64,000 nt of DNA from positions 372,001 to 436,000 of the forward strand of contig NZ_JABEPE010000001.1 in assembly GCF_026788005.1 (NCBI RefSeq), written 5' to 3'. A model generated the notes under the pieces. It ran no database searches and was not told the DNA's origin. It was given only the letters and a program-made list of their open reading frames with translations. The stretch is from Alteromonas sp. a30 (lineage in GTDB: Bacteria; Pseudomonadota; Gammaproteobacteria; Enterobacterales; Alteromonadaceae). Positions within the stretch are counted from its first letter, which is position 1. Each line of letters opens with the position of its first letter. Positions 47,205-56,707 of this stretch are shown here, in pieces. A program made the translations under genes and the position numbers.

Positions 47205-48857
47205 ATGGCACAAGTAGATTTCGGGAACATGCGTGTCCTTGTTGTTGACGACCAACGTCCATTCCTTGTTCTCCTTCGAGGCATGGCAAACGCGCTTGGA
47301 GCAAAATCGGTCGTTACCGCCCAAAATGGGGAAGCCGCCGTTGTTGCGTGCCGTAAAGAAAAATTCGATATCATCGTTTCCGATGTACACTTGGGTAGCG
47401 ACAAAAAAAATGGCTACCAATTCTTAGAGGAAATCCGCATCCTCAACTATGTTAAGCCAGAAACCGTATTCGTTATGGTAAGCGGTGATAATCAACGCCC
47501 TGTTGTATTAGGCAGCCTTGAACGCCAACCCGATGACTATTTAATCAAGCCATTTTCACAAGCGCAGCTCTCCAATCGATTACAAAAGGCTTATCTAAAA
47601 AAACAAGAGTTAAAATCAGTTTACAAGCATTACATGAAAGGTGATATCGACGAAGCTATTAACGTGTGTCGTGAACTTATTGCTAATGGTTGTAAATATC
47701 GTCAAGCTTGTAGTTATCTATTAACTGAGCTTTATTGGAAAGCGGGCCAATTTAAGCAAGCTCAGCACATGCTAAAACCGATAATGCTACACAAACCGGT
47801 GCCTTGGGCGATGGTTGCGTTAGCAAAAACCGAAATGCATCTGAACAATTTTGATGGTGCTATTACGTTAGGCAAACAAGTCGTCAAAAACCGCGTTTTG
47901 GCTGTTGAAGGCCATGACATATTAGCTCAATGTCATTGGAAAAAGGGTGACTTAGATGAAGCAATTAAAGAAATTAAGCGCTCTATCTCGTTGTCTCCTT
48001 TTTCGCTTGATAGGCAGTATTTAGGTGCCAACTTAGCTCGAGAAAACAATGATTTCGATTTCGCCAAACAATGCTGTAAAGCAATTTTTGAGCAAACAAG
48101 ACGCTCTGTTTACCGCGATGTAAAACATCTTTGTAATTTTGTACGCAGTATTCTTGATGCAGCAGAAAATGCCGCAGAAAAAGGAGACCGTAATAAGTTT
48201 CAGCAAGAAGCGTTAATTACCCTTCAGCGCCTTCGAAGTGACGACATAATCAGCCGTTTGAATGAGCCTTTCGATTACACAGCGTTTGAGGAAATCATCA
48301 ATGCTCGCGTAAACTTCCTTGATGGCAAAGTTTCTGAAGCGAGAAAGTCGATCGCTACGGCCAGAGAATCTTTAGAAGAACAGTTCGAAGATTTACCGAT
48401 TTCTCTAGTACCTGACTCGCTGAAAGTCTATTTTGACCTAGGCGACTATGACGAAGCTCAGGCATTGTCTCGCCGTTTAGCAAATGAAGATGTGGAAATT
48501 GATGCCAACCTTGAATACCTGCTTGCAAGAACAAATGAGGGAATAGCCAATAAAGCGCTTGAGTTTGATCGACTGTGTAAGGAAGGTAAAACAAGCTATA
48601 ACGCAGGTAAGTTTCAAGCGGCTTATGAAGCCTATTCTGAGGCGCTCAAATACTCTCCTACTAATGCCGACGCCATTCTTAATTTACTCCAATGTTTATT
48701 ACAAATTTTAGAGCGGTTTAGTAAACCCGAACTAAAACTCGTAGTCGATAGTAAAAAATATCTCAAATTAGTCAATGAACTGAAAATGTCACCAGGGCAA
48801 ACAGCAAAATACAAAGATATTCGAGAAGGCTTTAAAAAACATATGGATTTACCATGA
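47205..48857 (+). CDS. Response regulator with C-terminal TPR repeats
   Basis: The 550-residue protein has an N-terminal receiver domain (about 9-130) with the acidic pair VVDDQ, phospho-acceptor Asp60 in IIVSDVHLG, the conserved Thr/Ser in VMVSGDN and Lys in YLIKPFS. The rest is helical TPR repeats (for instance WAMVALAKTEMHLNNFDGAI, AEGHDILAQCHWKKGDLDEA minus ends, YNAGKFQAAYEAYSEALKYS). There is no DNA-binding or enzymatic output domain, so the output is likely protein-protein contact through the TPR region. No histidine kinase is adjacent. It overlaps the following lipoprotein gene (ATGA). The start at 47205 has a weak ribosome-binding site; ATG 47229 is an alternative. Confidence 0.85.
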   Translation: MAQVDFGNMRVLVVDDQRPFLVLLRGMANALGAKSVVTAQNGEAAVVACRKEKFDIIVSDVHLGSDKKNGYQFLEEIRILNYVKPETVFVMVSGDNQRPVVLGSLERQPDDYLIKPFSQAQLSNRLQKAYLKKQELKSVYKHYMKGDIDEAINVCRELIANGCKYRQACSYLLTELYWKAGQFKQAQHMLKPIMLHKPVPWAMVALAKTEMHLNNFDGAITLGKQVVKNRVLAVEGHDILAQCHWKKGDLDEAIKEIKRSISLSPFSLDRQYLGANLARENNDFDFAKQCCKAIFEQTRRSVYRDVKHLCNFVRSILDAAENAAEKGDRNKFQQEALITLQRLRSDDIISRLNEPFDYTAFEEIINARVNFLDGKVSEARKSIATARESLEEQFEDLPISLVPDSLKVYFDLGDYDEAQALSRRLANEDVEIDANLEYLLARTNEGIANKALEFDRLCKEGKTSYNAGKFQAAYEAYSEALKYSPTNADAILNLLQCLLQILERFSKPELKLVVDSKKYLKLVNELKMSPGQTAKYKDIREGFKKHMDLP

Positions 48858-49135
48858 TAACCAAACTCCCCGTATTGCTCGCTTTTACCGCTATTCCTTT
48901 ACTTTCAAGCTGCGCTTCCAGTAATCCACCCTGCGAAGAAATCAATGAAGTCAATCGTCAACTGCGTGAATGTGCGGAATTGAAGAAAGTGCTTTACGAC
49001 AATAAGCACCCACAAAAGGCCCTAACAGCACGCCAACTATATGAAGAAAAGTGTGTCAATCTACGTTACTACCGTGACGAGTACGACACCATTTGTAAGA
49101 AAGACGAAAAAGCCATTGGCGAGCGCAAAAAGTAA
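48854..49135 (+). CDS. Small Cys-rich lipoprotein
   Basis: The 93-residue protein has a signal peptide with lipobox LSSC (Cys at about 20) and four further Cys (CEE, ECA, KCV, ICK), which may form two disulfides in the periplasm. It overlaps the receiver-TPR gene by four bases (ATGA), so it is co-translated. The charged, helical mature region has no family I recognise. Confidence 0.75.
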   Translation: MITKLPVLLAFTAIPLLSSCASSNPPCEEINEVNRQLRECAELKKVLYDNKHPQKALTARQLYEEKCVNLRYYRDEYDTICKKDEKAIGERKK

Positions 49136-49185
49136 ACACCACCACTCTTAAAGAAGGGACGAGTCAGCAGGCTTATTAATGGCCG

Positions 49186-50034
49186 CTAATCGTCCTCACT
49201 CAACTCTTCAAAATCTTCGATATAATCGTCAATCTTGCCCAATACCCGCTTCTTTTGTTTATCTGTCATCACTTCATACAAACGAATGACTAATTGAGCA
49301 TAAAGCTTTTGGTTAGCATCGTTACGTTTAACCAATTCAGGATGGCGATAATTTTCAGGCTCCGACATCACTTTTAATACCTTATTTTCAAACTCTGGAT
49401 CTGTGTCTTTCTGCTCGAAAATATCTCTGGCCACCTGCTGAACCCGGCGACGATATTGCAGCCAGTGCTTTGAAGTAGAATAAAACTCGGGTGCCATATC
49501 TACAATAATCTGATCTTGTTCTGGAGTTAATTTCCCAAGCCACTCCTTGATATTATCCTTCAAGCCTGAAACGCGTTCTTTGCTTTTTTCTTCGTCTGAA
49601 CTTGCATCAAACTCAGTAATTTTCTCCTCTCGTTCAATATTTTCTTTTTCTATGGCATCAAACAATTCGGATACTTGCTCTTGTGTTAATAATTTTGACA
49701 AGGGCACAAGATCGGGGGCAACACGATTACGTAGGCTCACCCAATGCTCTCGAATTCTATCAAAGTGCGTTTTTATACTTTCTTCAGAAATACTTCCGCT
49801 GGCGATGTCGTGGCGGATTTCTTTAAGATGCGCTGCATATTTCGTCAATTCTTCTTGTCGGTGCCAGTTGTGCCAGACCTCAAACTTTTCATCGAAGATT
49901 TTCTTCTGAGAGCGCTGCAAATCGATGTAGTCATCTAAATACCAATGAATCATCCAATCCATATTGTTGTACACAAACTGTGAGCTACAGCCCCCTAGTA
50001 AGAGAACGGTTAATGCGCAAATCCACTTTTTCAC
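49186..50034 (-). CDS. DUF6279 family lipoprotein
   Basis: The 282-residue lipoprotein begins with KKWICALTVLLLGGCSSQF (lipobox LGGC, Cys16), followed by the family's VYNNMDWMIHWYLDDYIDL, and is otherwise a helical, charged protein with many Glu and Lys. DUF6279 proteins are common in Alteromonadales and related groups; their role is unknown. The start is GTG at 50034, with GAGGA seven bases upstream. Confidence 0.85.
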   Translation of the reverse strand: MKKWICALTVLLLGGCSSQFVYNNMDWMIHWYLDDYIDLQRSQKKIFDEKFEVWHNWHRQEELTKYAAHLKEIRHDIASGSISEESIKTHFDRIREHWVSLRNRVAPDLVPLSKLLTQEQVSELFDAIEKENIEREEKITEFDASSDEEKSKERVSGLKDNIKEWLGKLTPEQDQIIVDMAPEFYSTSKHWLQYRRRVQQVARDIFEQKDTDPEFENKVLKVMSEPENYRHPELVKRNDANQKLYAQLVIRLYEVMTDKQKKRVLGKIDDYIEDFEELSEDD

Positions 50035-50220
50035 TTCAATTATCCTCAGAAAATACGTCGCGTATTTAAAGACTAAAAACTATAGCAATAAGTTCACCGA
50101 TCAAAGGTTTAAAACGTAAATTTATTTAACACGATGCCTAACGCCATGATTTACGTTATGCTTCTGCTCAATGAATTACGATAAATTGACTCTTATCACA
50201 GCAGCGAGAAAAAACGACCT

Positions 50221-51237
50221 ATGAAACGAATCGCAGTGTTAACTTCGGGCGGCGATGCCCCAGGTATGAATGCATGTATCAGAGCCATCGTTCTGACTGC
50301 GGAACACTACAATATTGAAGTTTTTGGTTATCGTCACGGATATAATGGATTGCTTAATCAAGAATATAAACCACTTGATCGAGATAAAATAGCGAACATA
50401 TTACAAGCAGGCGGCACCGTCTTACGAAGCGCTCGTTGCTTGGAATTTAAATCGGAAGCATCGGCTCAAAAAGCTGCCGCAAATCTCGATGAATTAAATA
50501 TTGAAGCGCTATTGGTCATTGGTGGAGATGGCTCATTTCGTGGCGCTCATCACTTGAGCCAATACTGGGATAAGCAAATTATTGGCTTACCAGGAACCAT
50601 TGATAATGACATTTGGGGGACTGACGCCACCATCGGTTATTTTACCGCGATTGAAACCGCTCTAGACTCCATTGATAAAGTCCGAGACACAGCCGATGCA
50701 TTTGAGCGTATTTTCCTTGTTGAAGTAATGGGACGTCACGCAGGGTTTATTGGATTGTCCGCAGCCGTAAGCGCGGGTGCTGACCAAGTGCTATTACCAG
50801 AACTCATTAAAGACAGCACATCTGCCCTACAGAGTATTCTTTATCATATTCAAACGGCAAGAAAAATTAAGGGCAACACCAGTTATATTATTGTGATTAC
50901 GGAGAATCTCTGGCCAGGTGGCGTCACCGCGTTATCTGAAGTGTTAACAAAAGAAACGGGCACAGATTGCAGACCCGTTATTTTGGGGCATGTACAAAGA
51001 GGTGGTTCCCCTGTCGCCCAAGATCGGATGTTAGCAACAAAATTAGGCGCTTATGCGGTTGAAGCAGCAATAGCCGGAAAAACGCATATCATGATTGGCG
51101 AAAGCGCTCATCGCGTTGTTGAAGTCCCATTGGAAGAGACATGGAGCAAAACCAAAGAGCTCGATCCTTATCTTGTTAAGATCCAATCTCAACTCTTTGA
51201 TATTGCACAAGGGCATATTGCACAGAATTTAGATTAG
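50221..51237 (+). CDS. pfkA: ATP-dependent 6-phosphofructokinase
   Basis: PfkA phosphorylates fructose 6-phosphate, the committed step of glycolysis. The 338 residues show the ATP-binding start VLTSGGDAPGMN, GGDGSFRGA (residues 101-109, Gly104 typical of ATP-PFK), PGTIDNDI with catalytic Asp (Gly, not Lys, before TIDND excludes the PPi type), VEVMGRHAGF, and LGHVQRGGSP. It is convergent with the LytTR regulator gene, 16 bases apart. A short inverted repeat (GATTAG / CTAATC) spans the gap. Confidence 0.96.
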   Translation: MKRIAVLTSGGDAPGMNACIRAIVLTAEHYNIEVFGYRHGYNGLLNQEYKPLDRDKIANILQAGGTVLRSARCLEFKSEASAQKAAANLDELNIEALLVIGGDGSFRGAHHLSQYWDKQIIGLPGTIDNDIWGTDATIGYFTAIETALDSIDKVRDTADAFERIFLVEVMGRHAGFIGLSAAVSAGADQVLLPELIKDSTSALQSILYHIQTARKIKGNTSYIIVITENLWPGGVTALSEVLTKETGTDCRPVILGHVQRGGSPVAQDRMLATKLGAYAVEAAIAGKTHIMIGESAHRVVEVPLEETWSKTKELDPYLVKIQSQLFDIAQGHIAQNLD

Positions 51238-51266
51238 TGACGATCAACACGCCCTAGTCTCTAATC
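51232..51266. repeat. Intergenic hairpin repeat, copy 2
   Basis: The 16 bases 51241-51256 are the exact reverse complement of 42912-42927 and begin three bases after the pfkA stop. GATTAG (51232-51237) and CTAATC (51261-51266) can pair around it. It may serve as a shared terminator-like element between two convergent genes. Confidence 0.45.
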
Positions 51267-52069
51267 ATTTTCTTAACTTGGTCTCGGTGGCTCCGACTCA
51301 CTTTCAGCTCGGTGCCATTATCCAATACTACGTGATATTCACCGCTCACATGGCTAACTAATTTAGCGACATACTGCAAATTCACAATAACGGAACGATG
51401 TACTCGGATAAACTTTTTAGGATCCAACTCTTCAACAAGTTCCTTCATGGTTCGGCGCATAATATGGGTGTCCTTATCGGTATGCACACACATGTAATCT
51501 CCTGCCGCATCAATCCACTGGATACTATCCACCTGAACCCGTGTAATTTCAGAACCATCTTTAATTGCCATCACATCGGGATAAGCATTTCCAGAGACTA
51601 ATTCTTCACCTTCAGCCAACTTACGTAAGACTTCTTCACAATCATCACCAATGAAGCCTGCCACAAGATGCGCAAGCTTTGCCTTATGTTCCCCTTCCGT
51701 TTGTAACCTTAAATGTGCTTCCGCTTTGTCAATCGCCTCGGCAAGACGACTTTCATCGACCGGCTTCAAAACATAATCCAACGCATGTAAGTCAAAAGCT
51801 TTGATGGCATAGTCATCATAGGCAGTAACAAACACCACCAAAGGCAATGTCGACACCCTATTCTGCAATTCGTTGATAACCTGAAAACCGTTTAACCCAG
51901 GCATCTGAATATCGAGGAAAACAAGATCCGGTGCAAACGAGGGAATACTCTCCAGTGCCTCTCTGCCGTTTTGACACTCTGCCACAACTTCCACATTGGG
52001 AAACTCGGCAAGCCTAAGTGAGAGCCCTTTGCGCGCAAGCGGCTCATCGTCGACAATGATCACTTTCAT
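51254..52069 (-). CDS. LytTR family response regulator
   Basis: The 271-residue protein has a receiver domain (about 1-120, phospho-acceptor Asp53 in LVFLDIQMPG, Lys in YVLKPVD) and a LytTR DNA-binding domain (about 165-271) with IQWIDAAGDYMCVH, RRTMKELVEELDP and IRVHRSVIVNL, the LytTR signature. LytTR regulators bind imperfect direct repeats. It starts three bases after the stop of the kinase gene, so the two are translationally coupled as a LytS-LytR/YehU-YehT-like pair. Target genes are not apparent nearby. Confidence 0.93.
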   Translation of the reverse strand: MKVIIVDDEPLARKGLSLRLAEFPNVEVVAECQNGREALESIPSFAPDLVFLDIQMPGLNGFQVINELQNRVSTLPLVVFVTAYDDYAIKAFDLHALDYVLKPVDESRLAEAIDKAEAHLRLQTEGEHKAKLAHLVAGFIGDDCEEVLRKLAEGEELVSGNAYPDVMAIKDGSEITRVQVDSIQWIDAAGDYMCVHTDKDTHIMRRTMKELVEELDPKKFIRVHRSVIVNLQYVAKLVSHVSGEYHVVLDNGTELKVSRSHRDQVKKMIRD

Positions 52070-52072
52070 AAA

Positions 52073-53155
52073 CTACTTCCGATCTGCTGACTCAAATGGG
52101 ATCGTAATATTCACTACAATTCCTGTGGGTTCATTTGGCTCTATTTTGAATTGATACTTGCCTGCATACAAGGCGCTTAAGCGCTCTTTAATATTTTTTA
52201 AGCCAACGCCGTTTGTGCGGTGTAATTGACCATCGATAATTTCAGCACCCGGCCCATTATCAGAAACACTTAACATTAACCGACGTCCAAATGTTTTCGC
52301 CGAAATCAGGATGTTTCCTCCCTGCTCTATCTTTGAAATAGCGTATTTGATGGCATTTTCGATTAGAGGTTGCAGAATGAGGCTTGGAACCAAAGCCTTC
52401 TTAGAATCGTCTTCAACATCCCATTCAACATGCAAGCGAGTATCAAACCTTACCTTTTCAATATCTAAGTATAGCTTTAATGCGTGCATTTCCTGCTCTA
52501 ATGGCACTTTTTTGATGGGATCTTTATCCAACGAGTAACGCAAAAAGTCACTCAAACGACTTACCATACCACCTGCTAGGCTGTAATCTTTCATGAGGAT
52601 CAACGTAGAAATGGCATTCAGCGTGTTAAATAGGAAGTGAGGATTAAGTTGGTAGCGCAACATTTTTATTTGAGCTTGGTGCGCCATTGCTGTCGCTTTT
52701 AAAGCATTTTGCTTTTCTTTTTGTAGCATTTGGTAGTTCTTAATACCAAAGTACAATCCCGTCCAACACATCACAAGAAAGAAAGAATCGACACTATTCG
52801 ATAAATACAAATACCATTCATCGGGACGGAATCCGTGTTTGTAGATTTCCCAATAGTGCAAGTTCTTTGCAACCGTCCACAGCATGGCAATAACATAGCC
52901 AGAGACAGCAACAAGGGCAAACATTTTCCATAGCACTAAGGACCATGCAAAACGAAAAACGTATCTTAAAGGAAGTGTTAGTAACCAACCAGCAATGGAG
53001 TTAAGAATGATAATAAAGATCCATAAGCCTCGCATATCGTGCAATAGCGAACCGATATAATAAACAATGGCAAATCCTACCCACCCCAAGGTGTGTAAAA
53101 ACCAGAATAATCGCTCTCTATCGTCCAAAAATTTTCGCCAGTAGTCCAAGAACAT
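52073..53155 (-). CDS. LytS/YehU-type sensor histidine kinase
   Basis: The 360-residue protein has four membrane segments at about residues 20-150, a short linker with the coiled-coil QKEKQNALKATAMAHQAQIK, the His_kinase motif QLNPHFLFNTLNAIS with phospho-acceptor His173, and a HATPase_c domain with PLIENAIKYAI, DNGPG and GVGLKNIKERL. The LytS type has no HAMP domain, and sensing is presumably through the membrane helices. It is the first gene of a two-gene operon with the LytTR regulator. The stimulus is unknown. Confidence 0.93.
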   Translation of the reverse strand: MFLDYWRKFLDDRERLFWFLHTLGWVGFAIVYYIGSLLHDMRGLWIFIIILNSIAGWLLTLPLRYVFRFAWSLVLWKMFALVAVSGYVIAMLWTVAKNLHYWEIYKHGFRPDEWYLYLSNSVDSFFLVMCWTGLYFGIKNYQMLQKEKQNALKATAMAHQAQIKMLRYQLNPHFLFNTLNAISTLILMKDYSLAGGMVSRLSDFLRYSLDKDPIKKVPLEQEMHALKLYLDIEKVRFDTRLHVEWDVEDDSKKALVPSLILQPLIENAIKYAISKIEQGGNILISAKTFGRRLMLSVSDNGPGAEIIDGQLHRTNGVGLKNIKERLSALYAGKYQFKIEPNEPTGIVVNITIPFESADRK

Positions 53156-53263
53156 TACTCATCCAAAAATGATGTGAATTATTATACGTTTAGGAACAGA
53201 TCAACTTGCGGCTGTTGAGCGTGGTCTCACTACCACTTATCGCATTTCATACCCCACAAAGCA

Positions 53264-53290
53264 AAAGAGCCACCAAAAAGGTGACTCTTT
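53264..53290 (-). terminator. Terminator of the Mpo1-like gene
   Basis: On the minus strand AAAGAGTCACC / GGTGGCTCTTT, with one G-U wobble and a five-base loop, is followed by TTTTGCTTTG. It lies 21-47 bases past the stop codon. Confidence 0.65.
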
Positions 53291-53310
53291 ATCTGCTGGC
53301 TGAACCGCTT

Positions 53311-53772
53311 TTAATAATGGATATTCATTCTTCTTAACCAGTGAACCCACCACCAAGCGGGCCCGACAAGTAAAAAGCGTAAATCAGCCAAAAATGATGG
53401 ACGCTTTCCTTCAATATAGTGACCAATGAATTGTAAAGCCCACATCACAGCAAACACCGCTAAACTTGCTCGCCAAACCTCAATTCCCATACTTTCCATC
53501 AAATTAATTAACAGAAAAACAACGAATGTTAGCAATGTCATCGCTGCCCCTATCGGGCCTGATAACATGAAATAGTAGTAAAGCACCGGGATAGACACGA
53601 TGTGCGCCCACGTAACATCAAAAAACGCAATGAACTCAGGTGTAGGGATAGACCCAATTAGGGCGATTGTAACGAAGTAAATAACGGGTACAGCAATGGC
53701 GTGAATAAAAATGTTGATCTTATTCTTGTGGCTTTCACCATACTCATTCAGAAGTTGCTCAATTCGACGCAT
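53311..53772 (-). CDS. Mpo1-like (DUF962) membrane protein
   Basis: The 153-residue protein has about four membrane segments and the DUF962/Mpo1 signature: EYGESHKNKINIFIHAIAVP at the N-terminus, and FIGHYIEGKRPSFLADLRF near the C-terminus. The His residues in these segments correspond to the iron ligands of yeast Mpo1, a 2-hydroxy fatty acid dioxygenase. Bacterial members have no established role; a function in lipid oxidation is an inference. Confidence 0.85.
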   Translation of the reverse strand: MRRIEQLLNEYGESHKNKINIFIHAIAVPVIYFVTIALIGSIPTPEFIAFFDVTWAHIVSIPVLYYYFMLSGPIGAAMTLLTFVVFLLINLMESMGIEVWRASLAVFAVMWALQFIGHYIEGKRPSFLADLRFLLVGPAWWWVHWLRRMNIHY

Positions 53773-53914
53773 TAAAGTCCTCCAACCAAACTATTGTTAT
53801 TATATTTTTATATAAAAGGCGTACACGGCAAAACCACATTTTAGAACAACATCGTGTTTGGCCCATAAAACTTACCATAGCACATAAATTTTATAAATCC
53901 AGATACTTTATTGC

Positions 53915-54592
53915 TTAAAGTTCGACCATTAATCGTTCAATGAGATTTTCGACTTCTTCTGCTGAGGTCGAAAACTTAATTCCATAGTTAAAAAATAGCT
54001 CATCTGGCTTAGTATTCATAATTGAACCTTTCAGCTCAAACGGCTCATTGCGCTGGCCATTGAGGCGAATCAGAATATCTTTTTGCGCTATTCGTTTGCT
54101 CCGGGTTTTTTGAGTCGAAATACGACAACCGCTGTTTGAAATATCAACTAATGTTCCCGATGCAAGGGTCTGTTCATCTTCTGCGTTAAGTATAGATACA
54201 GGTACCCTAATTTGCGCACGTTTTTCTGCTCTTAGCCCTTGGCTTTGGATAGAAGTAGGAAAAGCTACAAATATAATAGGCACCGGCTTTTTAATAACGT
54301 GAAGAATTTTGGTTTTAAACGCAATGACTTCCCCTGTTGCGTCTTCAAGAATAAAACGGACTATCATGGGCTTATCCGCATAGATTGCATCCGCCAAATT
54401 ACCCCACTTAGCTTCGTCGGGATAGCGAATCATAATCGAACGCATAGCGTCCATTCCTAAAAACTCGGTTCTAACGCGTTTTGCTGTTGATGTTGTAGAA
54501 ACCTGAATATCAAAAGGCATTCCTGGCCTTAGAGAACGCATTTTATGCAAATCTTCACTCGATAATCCTTGTACCTCTTTCAGTATTGCCAT
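53915..54592 (-). CDS. PilZ-domain c-di-GMP-binding protein (YcgR-like)
   Basis: The 225-residue protein has an N-terminal YcgR-N-like beta domain (about 20-115) and a C-terminal PilZ domain with the c-di-GMP motif RAEKR (Arg121, Arg125) and DISNSG (150-155). This two-domain form acts as a flagellar brake or in surface control in other gammaproteobacteria. No flagellar or cellulose gene is nearby, so the target is unknown. GGAG lies ten bases before the ATG. Confidence 0.85.
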   Translation of the reverse strand: MAILKEVQGLSSEDLHKMRSLRPGMPFDIQVSTTSTAKRVRTEFLGMDAMRSIMIRYPDEAKWGNLADAIYADKPMIVRFILEDATGEVIAFKTKILHVIKKPVPIIFVAFPTSIQSQGLRAEKRAQIRVPVSILNAEDEQTLASGTLVDISNSGCRISTQKTRSKRIAQKDILIRLNGQRNEPFELKGSIMNTKPDELFFNYGIKFSTSAEEVENLIERLMVEL

Positions 54593-54784
54593 TCAGTTAT
54601 ATTCTCCAATCATTATTCTTGCCATTGATGAGGCACATGAGAGTCGTATTAATTTGTGCTGTATTAATTGTAATACAAAAGTCAAATTTGAAACACCATT
54701 TGCAATGCCTTGTAAAGCCTGTAAATTTAACGGTTATAGCCCAAAGATACTGAGCAGTTTTTAAAAAAGGCAGGATCATTCACA

Positions 54785-56611
54785 ATGCAACAACCTTCTC
54801 CCATAAAATACAGCGTTTCGATACCCAATATAGCCAACCACCAGTTTCATATTCTTCTCAATATTACCTCACCAACAAATAAAGGTCAGATATTAACACT
54901 ACCAACATGGATCCCGGGAAGTTATATGGTTCGCGATTTTGCCAAAAATATTCTTTGGCTGACGGCGAAAACGGCACAAGGAGAAGAATTGAATGTCACT
55001 AAGCTTGATAAACAAAGTTGGCAAATTGCACCTCATACCGGCCCAATACAAGTGGAATACAGCGTTTATGCACTAGATTTATCAGTGCGCTCAGCCTTCC
55101 TCGACACCCAATTCGGCTTTGCTAATGGCACCAGCTTATTTTTAGAGGTAAAGGAACAACGTCATGTACCTGTTGATGTAGAAATCAATCTTCCTGACAA
55201 CATGCCTAATTGGACGCTTGCCACCACATTACCCAAAGTCGGCACTCAACCTAACAAGCAACTTATTGGCCGATGCGAAAATTATTTAGATCTCATAGAG
55301 TACCCACTGTTATTTGGTGAGTTAGATATTATTCCGTTTAGTGCACAAGGCGTTAACTTCGAATTAGTATTTGTTGGGGGACACAATGCCGATCGGGAAA
55401 GGCTGGCTAAAGACCTCAGTAAAATAGCAGACCATCACTTATCGCTTTTCGACTCTGATACTCCTATCACTCACTACCAATTTTTAACGATTTTAACCGA
55501 ATCAGATTTTGGTGGCCTTGAGCACACTTCCTCCACAGCGCTGGTGTATAGCCGTGATGAGCTTCCAACCGTGGCGCAACGCAACATGATGTTCCCCGGC
55601 TACCGCACATTCCTCAGCTTATGTAGTCACGAGCTTTTCCATACGTGGCACGTTAAGCGCACTAAGCCAGCGTGTTTGATTGATCCTGATTTGAGTCAAG
55701 AGGTATACACAGAGCAACTTTGGATATATGAAGGTTTTACCTCATATTACGACGATTTTAGCTTGCAACGCGCTGGGGTAATTTCCAATGCCAGTTATTT
55801 AGAGGTGGTCGGACAGAACCTCACTCGACTGTTACGTAATGCTGGTCGCTTTAATCAAACCGTAACCGAATCTAGCTTTGACGCCTGGACCAAGTTCTAC
55901 AAACAAGATGAAAACGCAGCTAATGCAATCGTAAGTTATTACGTGAAAGGTGGCATTATTGCCATGTGTTTGGATTTAAAACTACGCTTAGAAAGTCAAG
56001 GAAATCACAGTCTTGATGACATTATGAGAATGCTTTGGGAGCAGTATGGCGCCAAAGGCATCGGCACTCCTGACAATATTATTCATCAGTTACTTAATCA
56101 ACTGGGTTATCGCTTTGATGAATTTTTACATTCAGCCTTGTACACAACTGAAGAACTGCCTACAGAGTCCTTATTAAACGCCTTTGGTGTCAGTGTTAAC
56201 AAGCGCAGTAGAGCTGGCGTAAAAGACCAAGGTGGTCGAAAAATGCAAGGGACAAAAGTCGCCTTCGGAGCCAACTTTAAAGGCAGTGCCACAGGAATTG
56301 AAATTACTCAAGTCTTTACAGGTACGCCCGCAGAAAAAGCCCGTTTAACCAAGGGAGACAATATTATCGCCTTGAATGGGGTAAAGGTGTCTGATGCCAA
56401 GTTCCAAGCAGAACTGGACAAGTTGCCACTTTCAGACAACGAAGCAAGGCTGCATTATTTCCGCCGAGGCTGTTTAGAAGAAACGCGCTTACCACTGACT
56501 GCGCCCGATGAAGATACCGTGTATTTAGAAATCACGGATAAAACCTTAGCACAACACTGGTTGGGTATTTTCCCTGAAAACAAAACACAAGAAACGCGCG
56601 CGAAGGATTAA
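54785..56611 (+). CDS. M61 family glycyl aminopeptidase with PDZ domain
   Basis: The 608-residue protein belongs to the M61 (glycyl aminopeptidase) family. The N-terminal beta domain (about 1-170) contains the family segment LPTWIPGSYMVRDFAKNI; the catalytic domain has the zinc motif HELFH (His282, Glu283, His286) in CSHELFHTWHVKR, the downstream Glu in LWIYEGFTSYY, and GGLEHTSSTAL. A PDZ domain covers about 490-570 (GIEITQVFTGTPAEKARLTK). No signal peptide is visible, so it is probably cytoplasmic. It is convergent with the M23 peptidase gene. Confidence 0.9.
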   Translation: MQQPSPIKYSVSIPNIANHQFHILLNITSPTNKGQILTLPTWIPGSYMVRDFAKNILWLTAKTAQGEELNVTKLDKQSWQIAPHTGPIQVEYSVYALDLSVRSAFLDTQFGFANGTSLFLEVKEQRHVPVDVEINLPDNMPNWTLATTLPKVGTQPNKQLIGRCENYLDLIEYPLLFGELDIIPFSAQGVNFELVFVGGHNADRERLAKDLSKIADHHLSLFDSDTPITHYQFLTILTESDFGGLEHTSSTALVYSRDELPTVAQRNMMFPGYRTFLSLCSHELFHTWHVKRTKPACLIDPDLSQEVYTEQLWIYEGFTSYYDDFSLQRAGVISNASYLEVVGQNLTRLLRNAGRFNQTVTESSFDAWTKFYKQDENAANAIVSYYVKGGIIAMCLDLKLRLESQGNHSLDDIMRMLWEQYGAKGIGTPDNIIHQLLNQLGYRFDEFLHSALYTTEELPTESLLNAFGVSVNKRSRAGVKDQGGRKMQGTKVAFGANFKGSATGIEITQVFTGTPAEKARLTKGDNIIALNGVKVSDAKFQAELDKLPLSDNEARLHYFRRGCLEETRLPLTAPDEDTVYLEITDKTLAQHWLGIFPENKTQETRAKD

Positions 56612-56635
56612 TCTAAAAACGACTGTAATTTTTGC

Positions 56636-56653
56636 GGCTGCAAGGACGCAGCC
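56636..56653. terminator. Hairpin between the M61 and M23 genes (no T-run)
   Basis: GGCTGC / GCAGCC with a six-base loop lies in the gap between two convergent genes. Neither strand has a following T-run, so it is a weak terminator candidate only. Confidence 0.3.
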
Positions 56654-56707
56654 TGAATCTACAAGAGCCTTTTAAAACATGTGCAATTAATGCATTGATT
56701 CCCGTAC

